Assembly: GCF_001044255.1 (NCBI RefSeq) | Contig: NZ_JYNX01000095.1 | Coordinates: forward strand, 1 to 32,917 | From: Mycolicibacterium chubuense | Lineage (GTDB): Bacteria; Actinomycetota; Actinomycetes; Mycobacteriales; Mycobacteriaceae | Reading direction: 5' to 3' | DNA length: 32,917 nucleotides | In this document: one piece after another, positions 25,470 to 32,917 of the stretch | Layout of the letters: the number at the start of each line of letters is the position of its first letter | Numbering within the stretch: the first letter of the stretch is position 1 | Notes under the pieces: model-generated | Seen by the model: the letters and a program-made list of their open reading frames with translations, nothing else | What the model was told of the DNA's origin: nothing | Databases searched by the model: none | Made by a program: the position numbers and the translations under genes

Positions 25470-26357
25470 TCAGGCGTTTTCGAGCACGCGCAGGCACCGC
25501 TCGGTGTCGGCCGGCAGCCGGTGGCGGGCGGCGATCACCGCCGGCAGCGCGCGCAGCGCCTCGCCCAGCGCGGCCGTGTGGTCACGGTCGCCCGCGGCGG
25601 CCCGCACGAACGTCGCGCCGGCGCGCACGCAGTGCCACAGCGGCCGCCGCAGCCAGGTGGTCAGCACCGCGTTGCGCATCGTCCGAGCATCCTGCGCGGC
25701 CGTGGTGCCCCGGGTGGCCGACGGCTGGTGGAACGCCGTGAGCCGTTCGCAGAAGCACAGGTCCCAGCCGTGGGCAGCCAGGTCCCAGGCCAGCAGGGTC
25801 TCCTCGCCGCGGAAGTGGATGATCGGCGAGAACCCGCCGACCGCTTCGAACGCCGACGCCCGCACGATAGAGGAGCACGCCAGGAATCCCAGGACGGACG
25901 GTCCCGGCAGCGCCGGGTCGTGTCCCAGCGGGCTGGTCGCCAGGTCGGCCACGATGGGGTCCTCCCGCTCGCCCGGCATCACCAGCGTGCGCGCGGCGAG
26001 CACCGCCAGCGTGGGGTACGCGTCGAACAGCGTTTCGGCGAGCCCGATCGATTCCGGGTCCCACCAGGAATCGTCGTCGCAGAACGCGACGTACGGCGTC
26101 GACGCCTCGGCCACCCCGACATTGCGGCCGACCGCACCGAGGTTCTCGTCGAGCTCGATCACCGTCAACCGGCCTGCCGAGCCGGCGGCGATGCGTCGCG
26201 CCATGGCCACCGAGTCGTCCTCGGAGGCGTTGTCCACCAGAATGATCGGAGAGTTCGTCGTGTCGAGCAGCAGACGCAGCACCGTGGCCAACTCGGCGGA
26301 GCGGTTCCGGCTGGCGATGACGAACGACGTGCGGGCCCCTCGCGGCTCTGAAGTCAT
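25470..26357 (-). CDS. GT2-family glycosyltransferase
   Basis: A 295-aa GT-A-fold glycosyltransferase and the only minus-strand gene inside the sugar locus. The donor-binding start SFVIASRNRSAELATVL is followed by IILVDNASEDD and the metal-binding AFCDDDSWWDPESI. The acceptor-side region FRGEETLLAWDLAAHGW and AFHQPSATR fits GT2 enzymes that act on a sugar acceptor. No membrane helices. Its ATG (26355-26357, read on the minus strand) overlaps the ATG of the divergent SDR gene in the shared CATG, leaving no gap between them. Its stop converges on the GT4 gene before it. Confidence 0.85.
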   Translation of the reverse strand: MTSEPRGARTSFVIASRNRSAELATVLRLLLDTTNSPIILVDNASEDDSVAMARRIAAGSAGRLTVIELDENLGAVGRNVGVAEASTPYVAFCDDDSWWDPESIGLAETLFDAYPTLAVLAARTLVMPGEREDPIVADLATSPLGHDPALPGPSVLGFLACSSIVRASAFEAVGGFSPIIHFRGEETLLAWDLAAHGWDLCFCERLTAFHQPSATRGTTAAQDARTMRNAVLTTWLRRPLWHCVRAGATFVRAAAGDRDHTAALGEALRALPAVIAARHRLPADTERCLRVLENA

Positions 26358-27363
26358 GGCCGATGGTGCTACCCGGAGCGGCCCGGCCGAAACGCGGTTC
26401 GGCCGGGTCCTGGTCACCGGCGGTGAGGGCTTCCTCGGCCGGCACCTGTGCGCCACGCTGGCCGCCGCCGGAAGGCAGGTGGTGTGTGTGGACAATCTGT
26501 CCACCAGCGCCCCGCGGTTCGCCGACCTGCCGTCCGGTGTTCAGTTCGTGCAGCACGACATCACCGCGGCACTGCCGCAGCCGTGGGCCGACACGGACTT
26601 CGACGCGATCTTCCATCTGGCCTCGCCGGCGTCGCCGCCCGACTACCTGCGGCTGCCACTGCAGACGCTGCGCACCGGCGCGCTGGGCACCACGACCGTG
26701 CTCGACCTGGCCGACCGCTGCGGGGCGCGACTGGTGCTGGCGTCGACCAGCGAGGTGTACGGCGACCCTCTGCAGCATCCGCAACGCGAAAGCTACTGGG
26801 GCAACGTCAACCCCATCGGTCCGCGCAGCGTCTACGACGAGGCGAAACGGTACGCCGAGGCGCTCGCGTTCGCCTATCACCGCGACCACGGCACCGACAT
26901 CGGCGTGGCGCGGATCTTCAACACCTACGGGCCCGGGATGCGCCCCGACGACGGGCGGGCCGTGCCCACCTTCTGCCAGCAGGCGTTGAGCGGGTCGCCA
27001 CTGACCGTGGCCGGTGACGGCACCCAGACCCGCTCGCTGTGCTACGTCGACGACACCGTCGCCGGACTGATCGCGCTGGCGGCACACCCGGTGACCGGAC
27101 CGGTCAACATCGGCAATCCCGTCGAACTGCCGGTGCGCGAGATCGCAGAGATCATCCGCGATCTGGCCGGCGCGGACGTGCCGATCGAGCACCGTCCTGC
27201 CGTCACCGACGACCCACGGCGGCGATGCCCCGACATCACCGAGGCCCGCGAACTGCTCGGCTGGGAGCCGGCCGTCAGCTACCTCGACGGGCTCGCCGCG
27301 ACCGTCGACTGGTTCCGCGACGTGCTCGCGGCCGCCGACGTCCCGACCGCCCAGGCCACCTGA
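26356..27363 (+). CDS. SDR-family UDP-glucuronate decarboxylase-like enzyme
   Basis: A 335-aa extended short-chain dehydrogenase/reductase. The NAD-binding motif is VTGGEGFLGRHL (GxxGxxG). The catalytic region reads LASTSEVYGDPLQHPQ, then YWGNVNPIGPRSVYDEAKR, with the Tyr-x3-Lys pair (YDEAK). That combination, including the WGNVNPIGPR segment, is characteristic of UDP-glucuronate decarboxylases (UDP-xylose synthases), so the likely product is UDP-xylose. Relatives include dTDP-hexose dehydratases and HldD-type epimerases, but those lack this segment. ATG 26356 overlaps the divergent GT2 start. It ends 15 bp before the carbamoyltransferase gene, in which AGGAGG serves as ribosome-binding site. 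Confidence 0.85.
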   Translation: MADGATRSGPAETRFGRVLVTGGEGFLGRHLCATLAAAGRQVVCVDNLSTSAPRFADLPSGVQFVQHDITAALPQPWADTDFDAIFHLASPASPPDYLRLPLQTLRTGALGTTTVLDLADRCGARLVLASTSEVYGDPLQHPQRESYWGNVNPIGPRSVYDEAKRYAEALAFAYHRDHGTDIGVARIFNTYGPGMRPDDGRAVPTFCQQALSGSPLTVAGDGTQTRSLCYVDDTVAGLIALAAHPVTGPVNIGNPVELPVREIAEIIRDLAGADVPIEHRPAVTDDPRRRCPDITEARELLGWEPAVSYLDGLAATVDWFRDVLAAADVPTAQAT

Positions 27364-27378
27364 ACGAAGGAGGAAACG

Positions 27379-29037
27379 ATGCGAATCCTCGGTATCAACG
27401 CGGTCTTTCACGACCCTGCCGCCGCCCTGGTGGTCGACGGCAGAATCGTCGCCGCCGCCGAAGAGGAACGGTTCTCCCGCCGCAAGCACGGCAAGCAGGC
27501 GGTGCCGTTCTCCACGTGGGAACTGCCCGTCGCCGCAGCGAAGTGGTGCCTCGCGGAGGCCGGTATCGACCCCGGCGACCTCGACGCCGTCGGCTACTCC
27601 TACGACCCGGCGCTGATGGCCGACGACTCCGGGCAGACCGAGGGTCTGGACCGCGACTGGGAGTACCTGCGAACCCTCTACGCGCAGCGGGCGCCCCGCT
27701 TCCTGGCCACGGCGCTGCCGGGCCTGGACCCGGCGGTGGTGCGGCACGTCCGCCACCACGTCGCCCATGCCGCCTCCACCGCACTGGCGTCGCCGTACCC
27801 CGACAGTGCCGTGCTCGTCGTCGACGGCCGCGGCGAGCGCACCTCGATGCTCGCCGGGGTGTACCGCGACCACAAGCTCGATGTGCTCGCCACCCAGGAG
27901 CTTCCACACTCGCTCGGGCTGCTCTACGAAAGCCTCACCGAACACCTGGGTTTCACTCGGTCCAGCGACGAGTACAAGGTCATGGCGATGGGCTCCTACG
28001 GCGAGCCTCGATTCATCGAGGCGATGCGCGAGCGCGTCTACGCCTGCCCGGACGGCGGCTTCCGCACCGAGCCCATCACCTGGACGGATTTCGCGCCCGT
28101 GCGCGTCGCCGCCACGGGCGAGCACGCCACGGCGCTGGCCCGGCCCGAACCGGTGCACGCCGACCTGGCGTGCAGTGTGCAGCAGGTCGTCGAAGAGGTA
28201 CTGCTCGACCTGGTGTCCTGGCTGCGCGAGCGGGTGGACACCGACAGCCTGTGCCTGGCCGGCGGAGTCGCCCTCAATTGCGTTGCGAACACCCGCATTC
28301 ACGCCGAAAGCGGCTTCGACCACATCTGGGTGCAGCCGGCCGCGGGCGATTCGGGAACCGCGCTGGGGGCCGCGCTGGCCGTCGCGGCCGACGAAGGGGA
28401 GCCGATCACCCCGATGAGCTCGGCGCAGCTGGGGCGGGGGTGGAGCGACGCCGACATCCAGGCCGTCCTCGAGCGCGCCGCGGTGCGCTACGAGCGTCCC
28501 GACGACCTGGCGCAGACCGTCGGTGAGCTGCTGGCCGACAACCAGCTGGTGGGCTGGTTCCAGGGCCGTGCGGAATTCGGCCCCAGGGCACTGGGCGGCC
28601 GCTCCCTGCTGGCGGACCCGCGGCGGCTGGAGAACCTCGAACGCCTCAACGTCGTCAAGGGCCGCGAGCAGTTCCGCCCGGTCGCGCCCATGGTGCTGGC
28701 CGAGCGCGCCGCGGAGATCTTCGGCCGCGGACCGCTCCCGAGCCCGTACATGCTGTTCGTGCACGACGTCGCCGAGGCGTGGCGCGAGCGCATCCCCGCG
28801 GTCACCCACGTCGACGGCACCGCACGCGTGCAGACCGTCGACGACAGCCTTCCGCTGCTGCACGCGACCATCGAGCACTTCGCCCGGCGGACCGGCGTGC
28901 CCGTGCTGGTCAACACCAGCTTCAACACGGCGGGCCGGCCGATGGTCGACAGCCCCGTCGACGCACTGGAGTGCTTCGGGAGCGCGCCGATCGACGTTCT
29001 CGTGCTGGGCCCCTTTCTGATCCGGCGGCCGCGATGA
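27379..29037 (+). CDS. NodU/CmcH-family O-carbamoyltransferase
   Basis: A 552-aa enzyme that transfers a carbamoyl group from carbamoyl phosphate, via carbamoyl-adenylate, to a hydroxyl on a sugar or natural product. The HypF/Kae1-like N-domain has HVRHHVAHAAST (metal-binding HxxxH region), DEYKVMAMGSYGEP and GGVALNCVAN. The C-terminal domain begins near QGRAEFGPRALGGRSLLADP and ends with VNTSFN. Known members decorate Nod factors, cephamycins and other glycosides. The start ATG 27379 follows AGGAGG. Its stop overlaps the GT2-GmhB start by 4 bp, so carbamoylation is likely a step on the same product. Confidence 0.92.
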   Translation: MRILGINAVFHDPAAALVVDGRIVAAAEEERFSRRKHGKQAVPFSTWELPVAAAKWCLAEAGIDPGDLDAVGYSYDPALMADDSGQTEGLDRDWEYLRTLYAQRAPRFLATALPGLDPAVVRHVRHHVAHAASTALASPYPDSAVLVVDGRGERTSMLAGVYRDHKLDVLATQELPHSLGLLYESLTEHLGFTRSSDEYKVMAMGSYGEPRFIEAMRERVYACPDGGFRTEPITWTDFAPVRVAATGEHATALARPEPVHADLACSVQQVVEEVLLDLVSWLRERVDTDSLCLAGGVALNCVANTRIHAESGFDHIWVQPAAGDSGTALGAALAVAADEGEPITPMSSAQLGRGWSDADIQAVLERAAVRYERPDDLAQTVGELLADNQLVGWFQGRAEFGPRALGGRSLLADPRRLENLERLNVVKGREQFRPVAPMVLAERAAEIFGRGPLPSPYMLFVHDVAEAWRERIPAVTHVDGTARVQTVDDSLPLLHATIEHFARRTGVPVLVNTSFNTAGRPMVDSPVDALECFGSAPIDVLVLGPFLIRRPR

Positions 29038-30524
29038 CGCTCGACGTCACCGTCGTGGTCCCGACCATCGGCCGGGACTCCCTGCAGCGGTTGATCACCG
29101 CGCTGGACCGGGGCGAGGGACCGCGGCCCGCCCAGGTGATCGTCGTCGACGACCGCCCCGCGCCACAGACCCTCGAGCTGCGCGGCGATCTGACGGTCAA
29201 GGTGCTCGAGAGCGGCGGCCGCGGACCCGCGGCCGCCCGCAACGTCGGCTGGCGAGCCGCCGACACCCGGTGGGTGTGCTTCCTCGACGACGACGTCATG
29301 CCCACGCCGACATGGCTTTCCGCGCTGGAGGCCGATCTCGCGGCCGCCGACGCTGCCGGTGCGGCGGGAACGCAGGGTCGTCTGGAGGTGCCCCGCGAGA
29401 CCACCGGCAGGCCCACCGACGACGAGCAGCGCACGCTGCGGCTGGCCACCGCCCAGTGGATCACCGCCGACATGGCCTACCGGCGTGACGTGCTCGTCGA
29501 GGTCGGCGGCTTCGACGCACGCTTCCCGCGCGCCTACCGCGAGGACTCCGACATCGCCCTGCGTATCACATCCGCGGGCCACCGCATCGTTGTCGGCGAC
29601 CGGCGCTGCGAGCACCCCGTCGCGCCGGCGACCTGGCGGACGTCGCTGCGGGTGCAGGCCGGCAACCGCGACAACGCGCTGATGCGGCGCAAGTTCGGCC
29701 CCCGCTGGCGAGCACGCATCGGCGAGGGCAACGGACGGCTGCCCGCGCACACCGCCACCACCGCGGCGGCGGCCGGGGCGCTGCTCGCGCTCGCCGCGCG
29801 CCGGCCCCGGGCGGCGTCGGTCGCCGGGCTGGCCTGGACGGCGCTGGCCGCCGATTTCACGCTCCGGCGCTACCGCGGGGGATCCCGCACCGCCGCCGAG
29901 CTCAGCCGGATCATGCTGAGCAGCATCATGATTCCACCGCTGGCGGTCGGGCACCGGCTGATCGGGGAGTGGCAGCACCGCGCCGCAGGCGCGGAACCGC
30001 CGCTGGCGGTGCTGCTGGACCGCGACGACACCCTGATCCAGGACGGCCCCTACCTGAACGATCCGCGCGGCGTGGTGTCGATGCCCGGAGCCCGGCGCGC
30101 ACTGGACCGGTTGCGGGACCGGGGGCTGCTGCTGGCCATCGTCACCAACCAGTCGGGCGTGGCGCGCGGGCTGATCAGCCCGGAGCAGCTGGGTGCGGTG
30201 AACGCCGAGGTGGCGGGTCAGCTCGGGCCGTTCCACAGCTGGCAGGTGTGCCTGCACGGGGAGGACGACGGCTGCGCCTGCCGCAAACCCGCGCCGGGCA
30301 TGGTGGTGGCCGCGGCCGCCGCCCTCGGGGTTCCGCCGCAACGGTGCGTGCTGATCGGTGACACCGGTGGCGACGTGCAGGCCGCCCTGAACGCGGGGGC
30401 GCGGGCCATCCTGGTGCCCACCGACCGCACCCGCGTCGAGGAGATCTCCGCGGCCCGTTCGCACCCGCGCGCCGCCGTCGCACCCACGCTGACCGCCGCC
30501 GTCGACATGGTGCTGCGCGCATGA
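29034..30524 (+). CDS. Fusion of GT2 glycosyltransferase and GmhB-type heptose bisphosphate phosphatase
   Basis: A 496-aa two-domain protein. Residues of about 1-235 are a GT2 domain: VVVPTIGRDSLQRL, VIVVDDRP, CFLDDDVMPTPTWL (DxD) and YREDSDIALRI. Residues of about 240-315 are an Ala/Leu-rich linker with two hydrophobic stretches, possibly membrane-associated. Residues of about 322-496 are a HAD phosphatase of the GmhB type: LLDRDDTL with Asp329 and Asp331, VTNQSGVARG, IGDTGGDV, and the zinc-binding set Cys406, His408, Cys414, Cys416 (CLHGEDDGCACRKPAPGM). GmhB removes the 7-phosphate of heptose 1,7-bisphosphate. Overlaps both neighbours by 4 bp. Confidence 0.88.
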   Translation: MTLDVTVVVPTIGRDSLQRLITALDRGEGPRPAQVIVVDDRPAPQTLELRGDLTVKVLESGGRGPAAARNVGWRAADTRWVCFLDDDVMPTPTWLSALEADLAAADAAGAAGTQGRLEVPRETTGRPTDDEQRTLRLATAQWITADMAYRRDVLVEVGGFDARFPRAYREDSDIALRITSAGHRIVVGDRRCEHPVAPATWRTSLRVQAGNRDNALMRRKFGPRWRARIGEGNGRLPAHTATTAAAAGALLALAARRPRAASVAGLAWTALAADFTLRRYRGGSRTAAELSRIMLSSIMIPPLAVGHRLIGEWQHRAAGAEPPLAVLLDRDDTLIQDGPYLNDPRGVVSMPGARRALDRLRDRGLLLAIVTNQSGVARGLISPEQLGAVNAEVAGQLGPFHSWQVCLHGEDDGCACRKPAPGMVVAAAAALGVPPQRCVLIGDTGGDVQAALNAGARAILVPTDRTRVEEISAARSHPRAAVAPTLTAAVDMVLRA

Positions 30525-31549
30525 GCACCGCACTGGTCGCCCGCCTCGACAGCGCCGGCGACGTCCTCATCACCGGGCCGGCCATCCGGGCCGTGGCCCA
30601 GCGGCACGACCGGGTCGTGATGCTCGCCGGCCCCCGCGGCCGGGCCGCCGCCGAGCTGCTGCCCGGCGTCGACGAGATCATCGAATGGCAGGCGCCCTGG
30701 GTCGATTTCGACTCTCCGGAACTCACCGCGGCCCACGCCGACGACCTGATCAAGCGCCTGCGCGACACCGCGCCGGATCGCGCCTACATCTTCACCTCGT
30801 TCCACCAGTCACCGCTGCCGCTGGCGCTGCTGTGCCGGATGTCCGACATCGGCTGGGTCGGCGCGATCAGCGTCGACTACCCGGGCAGCCTGCTCGACCT
30901 GCGCCACCAGGTGCCCGACGGGGTACCGGAGCCGCTGCGGGCGCTGTCGCTGGCCCAGGCGGCGGGGTGCAGGCTGCCCGATGGGGACACCGGGGCGCTG
31001 CGGGTCACCGGCGTCGGGTCGATCGCGGCGCAGACGAGGCAGCGGATCGGGTCGGACGACTTCGTCGTCTTCCACCCCGGAGCGGCCGTGCCGGCCCGCC
31101 GGCCCGGCGCCGAGCGCGCCCGCGCGATGGTCGCCGCCCTGACCGCCGCCGGGCACCGCGTGGTGGTCACCGGCGGACCCGACGAACGCGATCTGACCGC
31201 CGAGGTGGCCGCCGGGCGCGCGGTCGACCTGGGCGGGCTCACCACGTTCACCGAGCTGGCCGCGGTGCTCGCCGCCGCCCGGGTGGTGGTCGCGCCCAAC
31301 ACCGGCACCGCACACCTGGCGGCCGCGGTGGGCACGCCGATCGTGTCGCTGTTCGCCCCGGTGGTGCCCGCCTCGCAGTGGGCGCCCTACGGCGTGCCGG
31401 TCACCGTCCTCGGCGACCAGCAGGCGCCGTGCCGGGCGACCCGGGCGCGGACCTGCCCGCTGGACCGCCACACGTGCCTCGACGACATCACCGACAGCGC
31501 GCTGCTGGAGGCAGTGCACGACACAGCGCACCGAGGAGGATCCCGATGA
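30521..31549 (+). CDS. GT9-family heptosyltransferase
   Basis: A 342-aa GT-B enzyme of the ADP-heptose:LPS heptosyltransferase family (WaaC/WaaF/WaaQ-like). Landmarks are ALVARLDSAGDVLITGPAIR at the N-terminus, FVVFHPGAAVPARRP in the donor domain, VVTGGPDERDLT and VVAPNTGTAHLAAAVGTPIV. The last of these is the GT9 donor-binding motif. It probably transfers heptose, or a closely related sugar, from ADP-heptose onto a glycan or lipid acceptor. Actinobacteria have no LPS, so the acceptor must be something else. Overlaps the previous and following genes by 4 bp. The C-terminal region has three Cys near CRATRARTCPLDRHTC. Confidence 0.88.
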   Translation: MSTALVARLDSAGDVLITGPAIRAVAQRHDRVVMLAGPRGRAAAELLPGVDEIIEWQAPWVDFDSPELTAAHADDLIKRLRDTAPDRAYIFTSFHQSPLPLALLCRMSDIGWVGAISVDYPGSLLDLRHQVPDGVPEPLRALSLAQAAGCRLPDGDTGALRVTGVGSIAAQTRQRIGSDDFVVFHPGAAVPARRPGAERARAMVAALTAAGHRVVVTGGPDERDLTAEVAAGRAVDLGGLTTFTELAAVLAAARVVVAPNTGTAHLAAAVGTPIVSLFAPVVPASQWAPYGVPVTVLGDQQAPCRATRARTCPLDRHTCLDDITDSALLEAVHDTAHRGGSR

Positions 31550-32115
31550 TCGCAACGCATTTCGACGACCTGATCGGCGCCGTACGTCGCACCAGCGGTC
31601 ACATCGACCAGGTGCATGCCTGGGGCCTGCACCTGGCCGACGTGCTGACCGGCGACGGCCGGCTGCTGGCCTGCGGCAACGGCGGAAGTGCCGCCGAAGC
31701 CCAGCATCTGACCGCGGAACTGGTCGGCCGCTTCAAGGACGAGCGACGACCGCTGTCGGCCATCGCGCTGCACGCCGACACCTCCGCGTTGACCGCGATC
31801 GTCAACGACTACGGCGGCGACGAGATCTTCGCCCGCGGCGTCCGGGCGCACGGCCGCCCCGGCGACGTCCTGGTGGCCCTGTCGACGAGCGGGACCAGCC
31901 ACAACGTGCTGACCGCGGTCAAGGCCGCCCACGAGATCGGCATGACCACCTGGGCGCTGACCGGGCCCGCGCCCAATCCGCTGGCCGCCACATGCGCGGA
32001 GGCCATCTGTGTGGAGGCACCGTCGACCGCGACCGTGCAGGAGGTGCACCTGCTCCTCGTCCACGCGCTGTGCATGGCGGTCGACGAGCGCATCCTCGGG
32101 CCGGTGCGCTCATGA
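31546..32115 (+). CDS. gmhA: SIS-domain sedoheptulose 7-phosphate isomerase
   Basis: A 189-aa SIS-family isomerase that converts sedoheptulose 7-phosphate to D-glycero-D-manno-heptose 7-phosphate, the first step of heptose synthesis. The phosphosugar site is LLACGNGGSAAEAQHLTAEL with the catalytic Glu of this helix; LSTSGTSHNVLTAVKAA is the second SIS loop, and QEVHLLLVHALC holds the catalytic His. Length matches GmhA (about 190-200 aa). GAGGAGG lies 6 bases before ATG 31546, and the start overlaps the GT9 stop by 4 bp. It is followed, again with a 4-bp overlap, by the HldE-type kinase. Confidence 0.9.
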   Translation: MIATHFDDLIGAVRRTSGHIDQVHAWGLHLADVLTGDGRLLACGNGGSAAEAQHLTAELVGRFKDERRPLSAIALHADTSALTAIVNDYGGDEIFARGVRAHGRPGDVLVALSTSGTSHNVLTAVKAAHEIGMTTWALTGPAPNPLAATCAEAICVEAPSTATVQEVHLLLVHALCMAVDERILGPVRS

Positions 32116-32917
32116 CCAGCACCCCGCTGGTCGTTGTCGGCGACGCGTTGCTGGACATCGACATCGACGGCAGCGCAACACGACTCAGCCCGGAAGCGCC
32201 CGTGCCGGTGGTCGACGTCGAACGGGGATGGCACCGGCCCGGCGGCGCCGGTCTGGCCGCGGTGCTGGCCGCCCGCACCCACGACGACGTCGTGCTGATC
32301 ACCGGCATCGCCGACGACGCGGCAGGCAGGCAACTCGCCGAGCTGCTGGCCTCCTCGGGCGTGCGGGTGGTCGCGCTGCCGATGCGCGGCTCCACGGTCA
32401 GCAAGACCCGGGTGCGTGCGGGCGGGCAGTCCGTGTTGCGCATCGACCGCGGGGACGCGGCACCGGTGCCGGGCCCGCTGCCGCAGGCGGCCGCCGAGGT
32501 GCTGGCGCGCGCCGGCGCGATCTGCGTGGCGGACTACGGCAGGGGAGTGGCGGCGCTTCCGGCGCTGCGGGACGCACTGCGCACCGCCGCCGCGCACACC
32601 CCGGTGGTGTGGGACCCGCACCCGCGCGGTGCCGAACCCGTCGCCGGCTGCCGCCTGGTGACGCCGAACGAGACTGAGGCGCACCACTTCTGCGGAGGCA
32701 ACCGGGTCACCGGTGAGCTGCTGCGGGAGCGGTGGGACGCCGACGCGGTCTGCGTGACGCTGGGTGCCCGCGGGGCGCGGGTGTACGGCGCCGACGGCAC
32801 CCGAACCCACGTCGGCACCCCGGCGTTGGCCGCCGGATCCGTGCGTGAGGACACCTGCGGCGCCGGCGACCGGTTCGCCGTCGCCGTCACCGCCGCGCTC
32901 GCCGAGGGCGCGGACAC
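32112..32917 (+). CDS. hldE: HldE-type heptose 7-phosphate kinase (partial)
   Basis: The open frame runs for 268 codons and leaves the right edge without a stop. It is a PfkB/ribokinase-fold kinase with the HldE/RfaE signature LSPEAPVPVV directly after VVGDALLDIDID, then RPGGAGLAA, VTPNETEA and the catalytic DTCGAGD. The enzyme phosphorylates D-glycero-D-manno-heptose 7-phosphate at C1. Whether the protein also has the C-terminal adenylyltransferase domain of bifunctional HldE cannot be seen. Use of a PfkB kinase points to the ADP-heptose route. It differs from the GHMP-type HddA of the GDP-heptose route, which other mycobacterial heptose genes encode. ATG 32112 overlaps the gmhA stop by 4 bp. 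Confidence 0.88.
   Translation, partial: MTSTPLVVVGDALLDIDIDGSATRLSPEAPVPVVDVERGWHRPGGAGLAAVLAARTHDDVVLITGIADDAAGRQLAELLASSGVRVVALPMRGSTVSKTRVRAGGQSVLRIDRGDAAPVPGPLPQAAAEVLARAGAICVADYGRGVAALPALRDALRTAAAHTPVVWDPHPRGAEPVAGCRLVTPNETEAHHFCGGNRVTGELLRERWDADAVCVTLGARGARVYGADGTRTHVGTPALAAGSVREDTCGAGDRFAVAVTAALAEGAD

Noticed and set aside
24559-26355. Very long frame before the SDR gene
   Set aside because: It lies in the shadow of the GT4 and GT2 genes with Arg/Pro-rich composition; SDR similarity begins right after ATG 26356.
25582-28878. 1098-codon minus-strand frame opposite the SDR and carbamoyltransferase genes
   Set aside because: It is a GC-rich antisense shadow of well-supported genes, with no recognisable domain.

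Overview
The window looks like chromosomal DNA of a fast-growing mycobacterium (Mycolicibacterium-type). It is GC-rich, uses many GTG/TTG starts, and carries a furA-katG pair, a monomeric NADP isocitrate dehydrogenase, a DUF7159-type membrane protein and several small secreted Cys/Pro-rich proteins. Species-level assignment is not possible from the sequence alone.

Layout. (1) 1-4.3 kb is an accessory, partly decayed segment. It starts with what may be an insertion-sequence end (a tandem 18-bp repeat) and two adjacent hairpins. It holds at least four broken small genes (excalibur-type secreted protein, nuclease-like N-terminus, coiled minus-strand protein, one or two helix-turn-helix proteins) among a few intact small genes: a secreted Pro-rich protein, a HAD phosphatase, and two hypotheticals. 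(2) 4.3-18.3 kb is ordinary chromosome: a small secreted protein, a DUF4239 membrane protein, a three-PAS GGDEF diguanylate cyclase with an apparent leaderless promoter, another small secreted protein, an EamA transporter, a secreted phosphodiesterase, an M15/LAS-like exported protein, a GabP-like permease, a cupin, Icd2, a DUF7159 protein and an acyltransferase-3 protein. (3) 18.3-21.1 kb is furA-katG. (4) 21.1-21.8 kb is a STAS + HATPase regulator, divergent from the next block. (5) 22.0 kb to the right edge is a sugar/glycan locus: three GT4 glycosyltransferases, a GT2, a UDP-glucuronate-decarboxylase-like SDR, a NodU/CmcH carbamoyltransferase, a GT2-GmhB fusion, a GT9 heptosyltransferase, GmhA and the start of an HldE-type kinase.

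The right-hand block is the most interesting part. GmhA, a GmhB domain, an HldE-like kinase and a GT9 transferase are together the ADP-heptose pathway and heptosyltransferase known from Gram-negative LPS, here in a Gram-positive actinobacterium. They sit in a chain of 4-bp stop/start overlaps, with a pentose-forming SDR and a carbamoyltransferase. I infer a carbamoylated, heptose-containing glycan, glycolipid or small molecule. A near-consensus SigF-type promoter (GTTT-N15-GGGTAT) lies 11 bp before the second GT gene, and the neighbouring STAS-HATPase protein belongs to the class that controls SigF-like factors. This suggests, but does not prove, stress or stationary-phase control.
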